From NCBI GenBank assembly GCA_937929805.1, contig CALFUT010000037.1, forward strand, positions 26,529-90,528: 64,000 nt of DNA. The letters run 5' to 3'. Shown here in pieces: positions 37,139 to 47,417 of the stretch. The number at the start of each line of letters is the position of its first letter. Positions within the stretch are counted from its first letter, which is position 1. This stretch comes from an uncultured Pirellulaceae bacterium. GTDB lineage: Bacteria; Planctomycetota; Planctomycetia; Pirellulales; Pirellulaceae. The position numbers were made by a program, and so were the translations under genes. The notes under the pieces were generated by a model that was not told where the DNA came from, did not search any database, and saw nothing but the letters and a program-made list of their open reading frames with translations.

Positions 37139-38179
37139 ATGAACGGTTCCCCAAAGAACGTTAACAAGGGTTTTACGTTAGTTGAATTGTTGGTGGTGAT
37201 TGCCATCATCGGTATTTTGATCGGTATGTTGCTACCTGCCGTTCAGCAGGTCCGTGAAGCGGCTCGGCGGTCGCAGTGTATGAATAATTTGCGGCAGTGT
37301 TCTTTGGCTGCTTTGAATTTTGAGTCAGCCAATGGGCACCTGCCAACTGCCGGCGGCGCGACTGGTTCAGAGTGGGGTGGAGAGGAACTTACTAGACCGA
37401 TGTTTGGTTTTGAGAATGCCTCTTGGATGTACCAGATCTTGCCATTTTTGGAGGCTGGAAATCTTCACGGTCTCCGCTCGCAATTGGTTGGAAGCTGGAA
37501 TCAGGTTTACGACAATTCCGTTCCGTTTTACTCCTGTCCTTCTCGGGGGGAGTCATTCAAGTTGATCGGCGGAGGCGCTGTCGCGTTGTTCACTCCTGAC
37601 TATGCGGGATTTTTGCAAGGTGGCAATGCCGATTTCCAAGGAGGTTCACTACCTAGCGGGGGTACGAACTGGGCCGGATTTGAGTGGCAGACAAGTCGGT
37701 CAGCTCGAGAGAATGAAGAGGTCGATTCGTGGATCGGTCTAATCGTCAAGGGCGGGCATGTCAATTACTCAACCGATAAGGTCGAGAGGTTTGCACGGGT
37801 TGAAAATCCAGTTCCCGACGGATCGTCGAACACGATCATGTTCATGGAAAAAGCTCGCAGCGCTAACAATTATGAGTTTGTCAATACAGATGCGATAGAC
37901 TCAGGGTATTGGGAAAACGGGCTTGCTTTGCCGTCGGACTGGCCGTGCATGCGAGCCGTTATGTCTGAACCTGCCTTGTTGGCGGATAACGAAGAGCGAG
38001 AGCCTGCGTCGGGTGGTAGAATTGCTCCCGAGCTTGGGTTTGGAAGTCCTCACCCCGGAACAACGAATGCGACCTTTGGCGACGGATCTGTTCGTTCCGT
38101 GACTAATACCGTTAGCGGTTCGTTGTTGCATAGCCTTGGAACCCGCAATGGTGGGGAGTCGGTCAGTAACGACTTTTAG
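37139..38179 (+). CDS. DUF1559 pseudopilin-like protein
   Basis: A 346-residue protein starting at the ATG at 37139, which has AGGAG eight bases upstream; a reading from 37004 would run through the operators and is rejected. The type IV pilin-like N-terminus has the prepilin peptidase site [18 protein letters not shown] (cleavage between G and F, Glu5 present), followed by [20 protein letters not shown], the planctomycete DUF1559 start. Near the C-terminus [14 protein letters not shown] is the H-x9-DG box. Planctomycete genomes hold dozens of such genes; their function is uncertain, with an extracellular-assembly or surface-uptake role suspected. It is the first gene of the glycan cluster. 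Confidence 0.92.
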   Translation: MNGSPKNVNKGFTLVELLVVIAIIGILIGMLLPAVQQVREAARRSQCMNNLRQCSLAALNFESANGHLPTAGGATGSEWGGEELTRPMFGFENASWMYQILPFLEAGNLHGLRSQLVGSWNQVYDNSVPFYSCPSRGESFKLIGGGAVALFTPDYAGFLQGGNADFQGGSLPSGGTNWAGFEWQTSRSARENEEVDSWIGLIVKGGHVNYSTDKVERFARVENPVPDGSSNTIMFMEKARSANNYEFVNTDAIDSGYWENGLALPSDWPCMRAVMSEPALLADNEEREPASGGRIAPELGFGSPHPGTTNATFGDGSVRSVTNTVSGSLLHSLGTRNGGESVSNDF

Positions 38180-38284
38180 TCGAACCGCGGTGGCTTTCGA
38201 GTCTTGCCGTTTTGTCCTACGAATGGGTAGCTTAGCCAGTTGCCCATTTAACCTGTTTGTCTTTCGAAGCTAAAGAACGAAAAA

Positions 38285-38773
38285 ATGATTTCTCGAATCC
38301 TGTGCGTTTGTTTGGCCAGTTTTTATCTCTGTTTTGTTGGCTGTGAAAGCAAAACAGATGCACGGCTGAAAGAGTTGAACGAAACTCAGATTCAACGACT
38401 GGCGAATTGCTATTGTTTCTGCCAATCCAGTTCACCGGGCTTGATGGGGCCGAAAGATGAGGCGAGTTTTCGCGAGTTTCTCGCCGATCCAAGGCACCAA
38501 AAAGGGTTTGAGCGTCTTGGTGTGGATGTTGGGGATTTGGATGCTCTCTTGACCAGCGAACGAGATGGGCAACCTTATAAGATCAAATTCGGTCTGAAGG
38601 GGTCGCCTTTCGGGTTCAGCGAAGCCATTATTTTCGAAACCGAAGGTGTTGATGGTGAGGTCATGGTTGCGTTTGGCGATTCGAAGACCGAATTGATGAG
38701 CCCCGAGGAGAGCGATCGGCTTTACGACTCCAAGGTGAAGGAAAATGTGGATCGGTCAGACAATTCTGGGTAA
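38285..38773 (+). CDS. Small lipoprotein downstream of DUF1559 gene
   Basis: A 162-residue lipoprotein: MISRILCVCLASFYLCFVGC, with Cys20 in the lipobox FVGC. The mature part is acidic with the motif LMGPKDEASFREFLADPR and then KIKFGLKGSPFGFSEAIIFE. Small lipoproteins or hypothetical proteins immediately after DUF1559 genes are a common planctomycete pairing. Function unknown. It lies 105 bases after the DUF1559 stop and is probably co-transcribed. Confidence 0.8.
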   Translation: MISRILCVCLASFYLCFVGCESKTDARLKELNETQIQRLANCYCFCQSSSPGLMGPKDEASFREFLADPRHQKGFERLGVDVGDLDALLTSERDGQPYKIKFGLKGSPFGFSEAIIFETEGVDGEVMVAFGDSKTELMSPEESDRLYDSKVKENVDRSDNSG

Positions 38774-38937
38774 CCCATTTGATTTTGCCCAATTAGTTTG
38801 AGTTGAGAGGCCTTGAGCATTTGCGGATGTTGTTTGCTTGTATGCTATTACTTCTTGCTCAAAAGAAGTCGGCTGGATTCCTTACAATCTTTTGTTTCTC
38901 GGTTGCTTGAGTCGCGTTCTATTTTGTTGAGGTCAAA

Positions 38938-40611
38938 TTGAGCGAGAGTCCAGAAAAAACTGCAACCGCTCCCAATCGCGACGAGTCGCTCTCGGTATTC
39001 GAGAAAATTGGCTACGGCTTAGGTGATACGGCGTCTAATCTGTACTGGAAGGTCTTTGAATTCTTCCTGATGTACTTTTATACCGATGTGTTCGGTATCT
39101 CGGCCAAGTCGGCCGGAACGATGTTGTTGGTGACTCGGATTTGGGACGCGGTTAACGATCCGTTAGTTGGCTACCTTGCTGATCGGACAAAAACCGCTTG
39201 GGGGCGCTTCCGGCCCTACTTGGTTTGGATGTGCGTGCCATTTGCAATCACTGGCATGTTGACTTTCTACACGCCGGATCTTTCTCCCGGCGGAAAACTG
39301 GTTTACGCCTACGTGACTTATACGCTGGTGATGATGGCGTACACCGCGATCAACATTCCGTACGGAGCGTTGATGGGAGTGATCTCGCCGAACTCGGCGG
39401 AGCGAACATCTGTTTCGACCTATCGTTTCGTTTGCGCGTTCATTGGTGGCGTGATCGTTCAGTATTTCACGCTGGATCTGGTCAAGCTGTTCGGCGGCAC
39501 TGAGCAAACGGTGGTGGATGGCGTCGAGAAGATTGTTGTTGCCAATGAGAGCGGTGGCTTCTTTTGGACGATGGTGGTCTTTTCTGTGGCCGCCGTCATC
39601 ATGTTCCTGATCACGTTTGCCACCACCAAAGAGCGAGTTGAACCGGAAGGTGCGTTGGCATCGACGCCGCGTGCGGATTTGAAATTTGTTTTAACCAGTA
39701 CGCGTCTACATCAGATTATGCTGCTGGGTTTGACGCTTCTGATTGCGTTGCCGGTCGGGTTTAACAGCAATTTGAAATGGGTGCTGCTGGGATATGTCGT
39801 GATGACGGCGTTGTCGTTTGTCCTCAAGGCGTGGGCCAGCAAAAACTTTTCTGACTCGACCGAAGTGTCGACTTTCGATAACGACTTTACGGATTTGACG
39901 ACCAACCGACCGTGGTTGGTGCTGTTCGCTTTTGGCTTGTTTCAGTTGATCGGAGCGTTTATCCGCGGCGGAGCAATTCTTTACTACTTCAAGTATTATG
40001 TTGGCGACGAAAGTTACGCTCCGTTTTTCTGGGTGTCGGGCAGTCTTGCCGCAATTGCGGGAATGTTCCTGACTCGGTACCTGACGGATATTTTCGGCAA
40101 GAAGCGGCTGATGATTCTGATGAACATCGGCACGGCGATTTGCACGGCAGCGTTTTTGTTCTTGGGCCCTGAGCAAACAAATCTGATGTACGCATTGAAC
40201 ATATTGGGCATGTTCATCAGTGGACCTAGCCCCGTGCTTTTATGGGCGATGTACGCCGATGTTGCTGACTACTCGGAATGGAAGAACCATCGTCGGGCGA
40301 CGGGGTTGGTTTTTTCTGCGGCCACGTTTTCGCAAAAGATGGGCTGTGCCGTGGGCTCTTTCATGACCGGTTTGTGTCTTGATTTTTATCAATACCAATC
40401 ACCGGTTGAAACGGGAGATGTGGTGCAGTCGGAAGTTACGTTAGGAGGGCTTCGGATGATGATGAGTCTGATCCCGGCCGCGTGCTTGGTGGTCGCCGCC
40501 TGTGCGTTGGCGTTCTACAACATTGATAAAAAGCTGCTGGACAGAATGGAGGTCGATCTTCGCGAGCGAAAAGCGAAGAGTGGTGACTCCGGTTCGGCAT
40601 CGGACAATTGA
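38938..40611 (+). CDS. GPH-type sugar:cation symporter (MFS)
   Basis: A 557-residue transporter of the glycoside-pentoside-hexuronide:cation symporter family (MelB-like), with 12 predicted helices. GYGLGDTASNLYWKVFEFFL and the cation-site region DAVNDPLVGYLADRTKTAWG, followed by RFRPYL, are classic for the family. A large cytoplasmic loop (about residues 225-310) contains extra hydrophobic helices, making it longer than MelB (473). The start is TTG at 38938 with GAGG six bases upstream. It is expected in the inner membrane, importing a di- or oligosaccharide. It sits between the pseudopilin pair and the GH94-like gene, which supports sugar uptake. Confidence 0.9.
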   Translation: MSESPEKTATAPNRDESLSVFEKIGYGLGDTASNLYWKVFEFFLMYFYTDVFGISAKSAGTMLLVTRIWDAVNDPLVGYLADRTKTAWGRFRPYLVWMCVPFAITGMLTFYTPDLSPGGKLVYAYVTYTLVMMAYTAINIPYGALMGVISPNSAERTSVSTYRFVCAFIGGVIVQYFTLDLVKLFGGTEQTVVDGVEKIVVANESGGFFWTMVVFSVAAVIMFLITFATTKERVEPEGALASTPRADLKFVLTSTRLHQIMLLGLTLLIALPVGFNSNLKWVLLGYVVMTALSFVLKAWASKNFSDSTEVSTFDNDFTDLTTNRPWLVLFAFGLFQLIGAFIRGGAILYYFKYYVGDESYAPFFWVSGSLAAIAGMFLTRYLTDIFGKKRLMILMNIGTAICTAAFLFLGPEQTNLMYALNILGMFISGPSPVLLWAMYADVADYSEWKNHRRATGLVFSAATFSQKMGCAVGSFMTGLCLDFYQYQSPVETGDVVQSEVTLGGLRMMMSLIPAACLVVAACALAFYNIDKKLLDRMEVDLRERKAKSGDSGSASDN

Positions 40612-40763
40612 TTATTTCAGGTTTTACGTTTTAGAGAATTTTCGTGCTGGGCCCATAACTTTCTGGGGGCCGTCATCGATTGAGGCGAACGATTTTTGCC
40701 TTGGTCGTCGCGCTGTGTTTGACATGCGTGCGATTTTATGTGTGCTTTTTTGAGGTTAGCTCA

Positions 40764-43700
40764 ATGATTTTTGGATCCGCAAAGAACGGTAAACAACACC
40801 CGTGGAAACGAACCGCGCAGGAGGCAGTCGGTCGATCTACCGGGGGTGGCGTGGATCCGGCCTATGTATTGATTGATGGCGAGCAATGGTTCCAGATCGA
40901 AAACAGTCATTTGATGCCTGAGTTCTTCACGACTCCGGTCAGTCCCGACAATCATTGGATGTTTGTCTCTAGCCACGGCGCGGTGACTTGTGGGCGGAAG
41001 GATGCGGAGCATGCCCTGTTTCCGTATTACTCGAGCGATAAGCTGGCGGATATGGCGGAAGCCTCCGGTTCTTTGACGCTAATTCGCGTTCAGAAACCCG
41101 ATGGTCGCTTCGCTGTCTGGCGACCGTTTCAGATCGCAATCGATCGCGATTCGTGCTCGCGGAACGTTTACAAGAACGTTGATGGAAATCGGATCGTGTT
41201 CGAAGAGGTGAATCAGGAGCTCTCCTTGGTTTTCCGTTATCAATGGTCGGTCGGCAAGCAGTTCGGTTTCGTGCGTACATGCGAGATCGTCAATTTGTCT
41301 GCGGCTCCGGTTTCGATTTCGATTCTCGATGGAATTCAGAACATCGTGCCCGCGGGGCTTTCGAAGGACTTCCAGCGCGACTACAGCAATCTGGGCGACG
41401 CTTACAAGAAGAACGAATTGTTGGAGTCAACAAAAATCGGGCTTTACTACTTGAGCTCGATTCCAACGGACCGTGCTGAACCGAACGAGGGTTTGCGAGC
41501 ATCGGTTGCGTGGCACGTTGGTTTGAATGACGCTCAGGTTTTGCTCAGTAACCAACAGATTGAGCAATTCATGACCAACGGCGTCGTTGGTCAAGAGTGT
41601 GATGTGCGGGGTGTGAGAGGGTCCTACTTGGTTAACACGACGCTCGATTTGCCCGCTTTAGATTCGGCCGATTGGCAGATCGTAGCGGATGTGCATCAGG
41701 ACGCAGCGGATGTTGCTTGGTTGGCCAAGGAAGTTGAGTCGCCTCAGATTCAGCAGAGTTTGAATGCGGATGTCGCCAGTTGCCAGCGAAGCTTGCGAGA
41801 GATCGTCTCGTCGGCCGACGGTCGACAGAGTGGTGCTCAGAGGAGACGCAGTCACCGGCATCAGTCGAACGTGCTTTACAACGTGATGCGAGGCGGGCTG
41901 CCTGCCGACAATTACGAGATTAAGATTCAGGAGTTTATCGATTATCTTTCGGTCAGAAATCGAAACGTCACGCGGCAACACAGCAGTTGGCTGGAACAGT
42001 TGGGCGAATCCCTTTCGTTTGAACAGCTGATCGAGAAAATCGAATCGGTTGGTGACACGAACCTGTTGCGACTTGGTCGGGAGTATCTTCCGTTCACGTT
42101 CAGCCGTCGGCACGGAGACCCGTCGCGGCCATGGAACCGGTTTTCAATCGATCTGTATCATGATGATGGTTCGCGAAAACTTGCGTACGAAGGCAACTGG
42201 CGAGACATTTTTCAGAACTGGGAAGCGATCGCGGTCTCTTGGCCAAATTACACCGCGAACATGATTCGACGCTTCGTCAATTCGTCAACAGCTGACGGTT
42301 ACAACCCGTATCGAATTACAAGCGAAGGGATCGATTGGGAGCGTCCCAGTGAAGATGCTTTCACGAATATTGGCTATTGGGGCGATCATCAGATTATCTA
42401 TCTGTTGAAATTGCTCGAATGGCAGCGTCGGGTGGACCCGGCTGGCAGCGACGGCATGCTGCGGGAGACAAACTGCACCTACGCACAAGTTCCGTACCGG
42501 ATTGCCGACTACCAAAAGACGCTTGAGAATCCAGCCGAGACGATCGAGTTTGATGTTCAGCTGGATCGCATGATTGACGGGCAAGTCGAAGTCCTTGGCA
42601 GTGACGGCAAACTGGTTCAGTCGCGTGACGGCAGCATCTATCACGCAACGATGCTGGAGAAATTGATCCTGCCCGGCTTGGTGAAGATGACCAACTTTGT
42701 GCCGGGTGGCGGTATTTGGCTGAACACTCAGCGGCCCGAGTGGAACGACGCTAACAATGCGTTGGTCGGCAATGGCATGTCAGTGGTCACGGTCTGCTAC
42801 TTGCGTCGCTATTTCAAATTTTTGATCGACTGGTTTTCGCAGGTGCAGTTGGATCAAGATTTGATGGTGTCGGCGGGTGTTTCGCAGTTGGTTCTGAGAA
42901 TTCATGAGGCGTTGAGTGCCAATGAGCACCTGATTTCTCAAACCATGACGGACGCGAATCGAAAGGCGATCGTGGATGCATTGTCTCAGGCTGGCAGCGA
43001 TCACCGACAAGCGATCTACGAAGGGGGCGTGGCTGAACTTCGTCAGGCATTACCGTTGAGTCAGTGCGTCGATTTGTTCAACCGCTGTGTGTCATTCTTG
43101 GATGATTGCATCGCTTCCAATCGCCGAGGCGACGGGCTGTATCATTCGTACAACCTGATGAGATGGGAAGATGAATCGATCAAGGTCGAGCGTCTAGCGG
43201 AGATGCTGGAAGGGCAAGTTGCTGTAATCACGAGTAATGCTCTTTCGTTAGATCAGGTCTGTGACGTGCTTGATGCGTTGCGATCAAGCCAGCTGTATCG
43301 CGAAGACCAAGAAAGCTACATCCTTTATCCGAATCGACAATTGCCTCGATTTGCCGATAAGAATGTCATCAATTCTGACTTGGTCAATCAATCCGAATTG
43401 TTGCTGACGATGTTGCGGGATGAAGATGTGTCGATCGTCAAACGTGATGTGTCGGGGCTCGTGCGGTTCCACGCTGACCTGCGAAACGTGGAATGCCTGC
43501 ATGGTAAATTAAAGCCGCTGAAAGAGAATTCACGGTACGCGACGTTGGTCGAAAGCGAATGGGATCTGGTATCGAGGATTTACGAACAGACTTTCCGGCA
43601 TCATCGATTTACTGGGCGGTCTGAGAACTTCTTTGCTTACGAAGGACTTGGTTCGATCTACTGGCATATGGTGTCCAAGCTTGCCTTGGCGGCGCTTGAG

Positions 43701-44282
43701 CAATTTGTAGAAGCGACTGGCGCCGGCAAGAGCGACGTTTCCGTTGACGTCATCCAGCGGTTGAAGAAGCACTACATTGATGTTCGCGAAGGGTTGGGGG
43801 TTAATAAGACACCGGCTCATTTCGGTGCGTTTCCAACCGATCCCTACTCGCACACGCCAGCGCACGCCGGTGCTCAACAGCCTGGCATGACTGGCCAAGT
43901 CAAAGAAGACGTATTGTGCCGCATGCTGGAGATTGGTGCTCGTGTTAGAAACGGGCACGTGGCATTCGAGCCGTCGCTGTTTGACGCGGATGAATTCCAG
44001 AAGCACGCAGAACGCTTCGAATTTGTCGGGTTGGACGGTTCCGAGCAACGAATCGAATTGACAGAAGGTCAGTTCGCTTGGACGTGGTGTCAGATACCTG
44101 TTGTTTACGAACGATCATCAGGTAACGAACTTGTGATCCATTTTGCAAATGGAGAAACGGCGACTCGCGGCGAGCTGCAGTTGACCGAAACGGAAACGGT
44201 TAGCCTATTCTCACGAGACAAGTCGATCGCTCGAATTGACGTTCGGTTTGATCCTTCTCATTGGGCCGGAGGTTCGGCGTGA
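40764..44282 (+). CDS. Giant GH94-like glycoside phosphorylase/hydrolase-related protein
   Basis: A 1172-residue protein read from the ATG at 40764, which has GAGG eight bases upstream; a TTG at 40680 would add 28 mostly hydrophobic residues and a possible signal peptide. The N-terminal third is beta-sandwich-like (HWMFVSSHGAVTCGRKDAEH, RPFQIAIDRDSCSRNVY). The middle looks like an (alpha/alpha)6 barrel, and RPEWNDANNALVG puts E659-W-N-D662 where GH94 phosphorylases have D-W-N-D with the catalytic acid. Near residue 1015 a striking conserved-looking string occurs (AHFGAFPTDPYSHTPAHAG, then QQPGMTGQVKED). GH94 enzymes phosphorolyse cellobiose, laminaribiose and related sugars. The family assignment is tentative. 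Confidence 0.65.
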   Translation: MIFGSAKNGKQHPWKRTAQEAVGRSTGGGVDPAYVLIDGEQWFQIENSHLMPEFFTTPVSPDNHWMFVSSHGAVTCGRKDAEHALFPYYSSDKLADMAEASGSLTLIRVQKPDGRFAVWRPFQIAIDRDSCSRNVYKNVDGNRIVFEEVNQELSLVFRYQWSVGKQFGFVRTCEIVNLSAAPVSISILDGIQNIVPAGLSKDFQRDYSNLGDAYKKNELLESTKIGLYYLSSIPTDRAEPNEGLRASVAWHVGLNDAQVLLSNQQIEQFMTNGVVGQECDVRGVRGSYLVNTTLDLPALDSADWQIVADVHQDAADVAWLAKEVESPQIQQSLNADVASCQRSLREIVSSADGRQSGAQRRRSHRHQSNVLYNVMRGGLPADNYEIKIQEFIDYLSVRNRNVTRQHSSWLEQLGESLSFEQLIEKIESVGDTNLLRLGREYLPFTFSRRHGDPSRPWNRFSIDLYHDDGSRKLAYEGNWRDIFQNWEAIAVSWPNYTANMIRRFVNSSTADGYNPYRITSEGIDWERPSEDAFTNIGYWGDHQIIYLLKLLEWQRRVDPAGSDGMLRETNCTYAQVPYRIADYQKTLENPAETIEFDVQLDRMIDGQVEVLGSDGKLVQSRDGSIYHATMLEKLILPGLVKMTNFVPGGGIWLNTQRPEWNDANNALVGNGMSVVTVCYLRRYFKFLIDWFSQVQLDQDLMVSAGVSQLVLRIHEALSANEHLISQTMTDANRKAIVDALSQAGSDHRQAIYEGGVAELRQALPLSQCVDLFNRCVSFLDDCIASNRRGDGLYHSYNLMRWEDESIKVERLAEMLEGQVAVITSNALSLDQVCDVLDALRSSQLYREDQESYILYPNRQLPRFADKNVINSDLVNQSELLLTMLRDEDVSIVKRDVSGLVRFHADLRNVECLHGKLKPLKENSRYATLVESEWDLVSRIYEQTFRHHRFTGRSENFFAYEGLGSIYWHMVSKLALAALEQFVEATGAGKSDVSVDVIQRLKKHYIDVREGLGVNKTPAHFGAFPTDPYSHTPAHAGAQQPGMTGQVKEDVLCRMLEIGARVRNGHVAFEPSLFDADEFQKHAERFEFVGLDGSEQRIELTEGQFAWTWCQIPVVYERSSGNELVIHFANGETATRGELQLTETETVSLFSRDKSIARIDVRFDPSHWAGGSA

Positions 44283-46144
44283 TGAGAGAACAACGTTCTT
44301 GTTTTGGCATGAGTTCGATTGGTCAACCACTGCTGCTTGCGATCAGTTGGGTGCTACTTGCCGGGCCAGTTGTTCAGGGGCAGGACGTGTCGGATGCTTC
44401 TCCCGTTGCCGTCAAGCTGCAAAACAAAGATGGCAGCTGGCAACTTATTCGTGATGGCAAACCCTACTACGTGAAAGGCGCTGGCGGTGCTTCGGCATCG
44501 TTGGAGGATCTCGCTGCGGCGGGTGCGAACTCGAATCGTACTTGGGGAGTTGGCGACAAAACTAGGGCGCGGCTCGATGAGGCGCATCGAAACGGACTGA
44601 CGGTTGCCGTTGGAATTTGGTTGGAACACGAACGGCTTGAAAAACTTGATTACTCGGACGCTGCAGATGTCGAAAAGCAGGCTCAACAGGTTCTTGGTCA
44701 CGTTGAGGATTTAAAAGACCATCCGGCCGTTTTGGTTTGGGGAATTGGCAATGAAATGGAAGCCGACGGCAGTAAGGTCGCCATTTGGAAACACATTGAA
44801 GATGTCGCGCGACGCGTGAAACAGATTGATCCCAACCATCCCACGATGACCGTCATTGCGGAAGCGGCCGAGCTCAAAATTCGATCGATTCATGAGCATT
44901 GTCCCAGTATCGATATCATCGGTATCAATGCGTATGGCGGTGCGGCGTCGTTGCCAGAACGATATCGTAAAGTCGGAGGCACCAAGCCGTACCTTGTGAC
45001 CGAGTTTGGGCCGATCGGGACATGGGAACTGCCTCGCAATTCATTCGGTGCGGTGGAGGAACCGGCGACAACCGACAAGATCGAGATGTATCAAAATTCT
45101 TACAACGCCTTCGTTGCCGACAGCGACTTGTGTCTTGGGTCGTACGCTTTCCTTTGGGGGGACAAACAGGAGGCGACGACGACGTGGTTCGGCATGCTGC
45201 TGCCTGACGGCAAGCGGCTTGGCACGGCCGATACCATGGCAGAACTCTGGTCAGGTAAACCCGTCGAGAATAAGAGCCCGGTCATCCACTCATTTAGTGT
45301 CGAAGGCGCAACGCGCGTGTTGCCTGAATCGAAACTAAAAGTGCAGTTGAAATATTCGGACGCCGAAAACGACGATGTCAAAGTCAGATGGGTGCTTCGA
45401 CCAGAGGCGGACTCGTACGTGACCGCAGGTGACTTTCAAGAGACGCCCGAGCCAATCGAAGACGCTTTTACGAATCAAAGTGCTAATGGATCGCATGTTT
45501 TTCTGTCAAGCACGGAAGGCATTTATCGCATTTACGTTTTCGTCGAAGACGACATTCATGGTAACGCCGCCACTGCAAACATTCCGTTGCAGGTAACGAA
45601 TGAGATACCGAAGAAGGAGGCGGGTGGCGGTGACGCAGCAGCAGTTTCGTTACCTCTAACCATTTACGATGAACCAGATCATGCGGTTAGCCAACCTTAT
45701 TCCCCTTCCGGCATTATGGGCTCGACCGAATCGGTTCGAATCAGTTCCAACAGCACCGATCATCCGAAGTTCGGCAAACACTGTTTTCACTTCGCCTATC
45801 AAAATCCGGCAGACTGGGCGGGAGTTGTCTGGCAGCACCCTGCCAATGACTGGGGCGACCTGCCAGGCGGCCACGACTTGACGGGGGCCAAGAAGCTGAC
45901 CTTCTGGGCGAAGGGAAAGTCGGGTGGCGAGCAGATCAAGTTCGGGTTTGGCTTGTTGGGCCAAGACAAGAAGTTTCCGGACTCCGGAAAAGGTGAAATC
46001 GAAGTTGAACTGACCACCGAATGGGTTGAGTACGCCATTGAGTGTGCCGGCGATTTGAGTCAGATCAAATCGGGTTTCTACTGGTCGTTGGCGGGGCAAG
46101 GGAAGCCGGTCGAATTCCAGCTGGATCGCGTGAGATTCGAGTGA
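44282..46144 (+). CDS. Secreted clan GH-A glycosidase (GH2/GH5-like) with C-terminal carbohydrate-binding-like domain
   Basis: A 620-residue enzyme. The ATG at 44282 overlaps the preceding stop (TGATG), with GGAGG nine bases upstream, so it is translationally coupled to the GH94-like gene. A signal peptide (MREQRSCFGMSSIGQPLLLA) ends near VVQGQ. The TIM barrel has acid/base Glu158 in VWGIGNEMEAD and nucleophile Glu241 in YLVTEFGPIG, the spacing of clan GH-A retaining beta-glycosidases. Residues about 340-440 look like an immunoglobulin-type module; residues about 470-620 form a beta-jellyroll ending EFQLDRVRFE, similar to carbohydrate-binding modules. It probably acts in the periplasm or outside the cell on a beta-linked oligosaccharide. 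Confidence 0.85.
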   Translation: MREQRSCFGMSSIGQPLLLAISWVLLAGPVVQGQDVSDASPVAVKLQNKDGSWQLIRDGKPYYVKGAGGASASLEDLAAAGANSNRTWGVGDKTRARLDEAHRNGLTVAVGIWLEHERLEKLDYSDAADVEKQAQQVLGHVEDLKDHPAVLVWGIGNEMEADGSKVAIWKHIEDVARRVKQIDPNHPTMTVIAEAAELKIRSIHEHCPSIDIIGINAYGGAASLPERYRKVGGTKPYLVTEFGPIGTWELPRNSFGAVEEPATTDKIEMYQNSYNAFVADSDLCLGSYAFLWGDKQEATTTWFGMLLPDGKRLGTADTMAELWSGKPVENKSPVIHSFSVEGATRVLPESKLKVQLKYSDAENDDVKVRWVLRPEADSYVTAGDFQETPEPIEDAFTNQSANGSHVFLSSTEGIYRIYVFVEDDIHGNAATANIPLQVTNEIPKKEAGGGDAAAVSLPLTIYDEPDHAVSQPYSPSGIMGSTESVRISSNSTDHPKFGKHCFHFAYQNPADWAGVVWQHPANDWGDLPGGHDLTGAKKLTFWAKGKSGGEQIKFGFGLLGQDKKFPDSGKGEIEVELTTEWVEYAIECAGDLSQIKSGFYWSLAGQGKPVEFQLDRVRFE

Positions 46145-46229
46145 CCTCAGAAAGTAGCGGTTATTCGGTCGATTTGTTCGCGGGTCGTCGCAATGCCGCT
46201 AAATATGAATTAACGGATATTTAGTAACT

Positions 46230-46243
46230 TGAAACCGGTTGCA
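46230..46243. promoter_or_regulatory. Candidate LacI-family operator O3
   Basis: TGAAACCGGTTGCA, one base away from the perfect palindrome TGAAACCGGTTTCA seen at 54024. It lies 143 bases upstream of the dockerin protein ATG and 86 bases after the glycosidase stop. Confidence 0.6.
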
Positions 46244-46385
46244 GAGCCTCGTAAAATTACGGTAATCAAATTGGTTGCTGCCGATTTTTGATCGTCACAT
46301 TCGTGTCGCAACGCTCGACTTTCAGCAATTCTTCAACCTCATAATTTCCAGCAATTTAAACTAGGCTCATCAAGGAACTACGCAA

Positions 46386-47417
46386 ATGAAAATTACCCAA
46401 ATTACCAAGCTCTTTTCTACTGGAATCGCAGTGCTTGTGGCCACATCGTCAGCAAATGCTCAGCTGTCTAGCTACAGCCAAAATTTTGATGCGCTAACGC
46501 CTTCGCCCACGGTTCTTGCGGATGATGGCTGGACATTCTTCTCTGACAATGCTGGACTTGGGGCGTATTTCGATGTTGCACCAGGCGAGGGGCCGCAAAT
46601 TTCTGCTTTGGCTAGTGATGATGCTGGGAACCAGTACATCAATTTCTATGCAAACTACGACAATGAAACTGTTCACACCACACCATCGTTGAATGAAGCA
46701 ATCAGTTTGTTCCAGTCGCAGAACTTTACTGGTGCCGAAGCGGCCGAAGGTGCAACTTGGACTTTCAACTTTGATTTTGCCGCGAACCCAGAAGCTTTGC
46801 TGTCTGGGACGACCACGACCGGAGCTTTCATTCGTGTCTTTGATGGTGCGTTTAACCTACTGGATGAGCAAGCTTTAGATACGACTGGCGCGACCACGAC
46901 TTTCACGACTGGCACACTGAGCCAGACACTAAACCCACTTTGGGAAGACGGTGGAACGATCCAGTTCGGCTTCAACAACCTCGTAGGCCGCTTTGAAGGA
47001 TCAGGAATTTTTTACGACAATTTGTCTTTCGTAGACGCAGCGAGTGCACCCGTCGGCGACTTCGATGTGGACGGCGACGTTGATTGCGATGATCTCGATT
47101 CATACATCGGAAACTTGGGCTCGCCTGCAAGTGGCCTTGAGCAGCTTGATCTCAATGGTGACAACATGATCACCATTGCTGACGCCAACTTGCACATCAC
47201 CACGCTAATCGAAACAACGAACGACCAAGTGGGAACGTTTCCCGGTGACTTAAACTGCGATGGGACTGTCAATGTTCTTGGGGATGCATTTGCTCTGGTT
47301 GCCAATTTGGGAAGTAATGTTTCAAGCTACTCCGAAGGCGACATCAACTTTGACGGCACGGTCAACGTTCTGGGCGACGCGTTCGTTTTGGTCGCCAACC
47401 TTGGAATGTCAAACTGA
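46386..47417 (+). CDS. Secreted dockerin-bearing protein with lectin-like N-terminal domain
   Basis: A 343-residue protein. A signal peptide (MKITQITKLFSTGIAVLVAT) ends near SANAQ. Residues about 25-215 form a beta-sandwich/jellyroll of carbohydrate-binding style (WTFNFDFAANPEALLSG, FYDNLSFVDA). The C-terminal 125 residues hold four EF-type calcium loops in two dockerin-like pairs: DFDVDGDVDCDD and DLNGDNMITIAD, then DLNCDGTVNVLGDAF and DINFDGTVNVLGDAF. The last pair is nearly identical to that of the surface protein at 4848-7127. It is positioned between the GH-A and GH16-like genes and may be a substrate-binding or scaffold component. Confidence 0.85.
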   Translation: MKITQITKLFSTGIAVLVATSSANAQLSSYSQNFDALTPSPTVLADDGWTFFSDNAGLGAYFDVAPGEGPQISALASDDAGNQYINFYANYDNETVHTTPSLNEAISLFQSQNFTGAEAAEGATWTFNFDFAANPEALLSGTTTTGAFIRVFDGAFNLLDEQALDTTGATTTFTTGTLSQTLNPLWEDGGTIQFGFNNLVGRFEGSGIFYDNLSFVDAASAPVGDFDVDGDVDCDDLDSYIGNLGSPASGLEQLDLNGDNMITIADANLHITTLIETTNDQVGTFPGDLNCDGTVNVLGDAFALVANLGSNVSSYSEGDINFDGTVNVLGDAFVLVANLGMSN

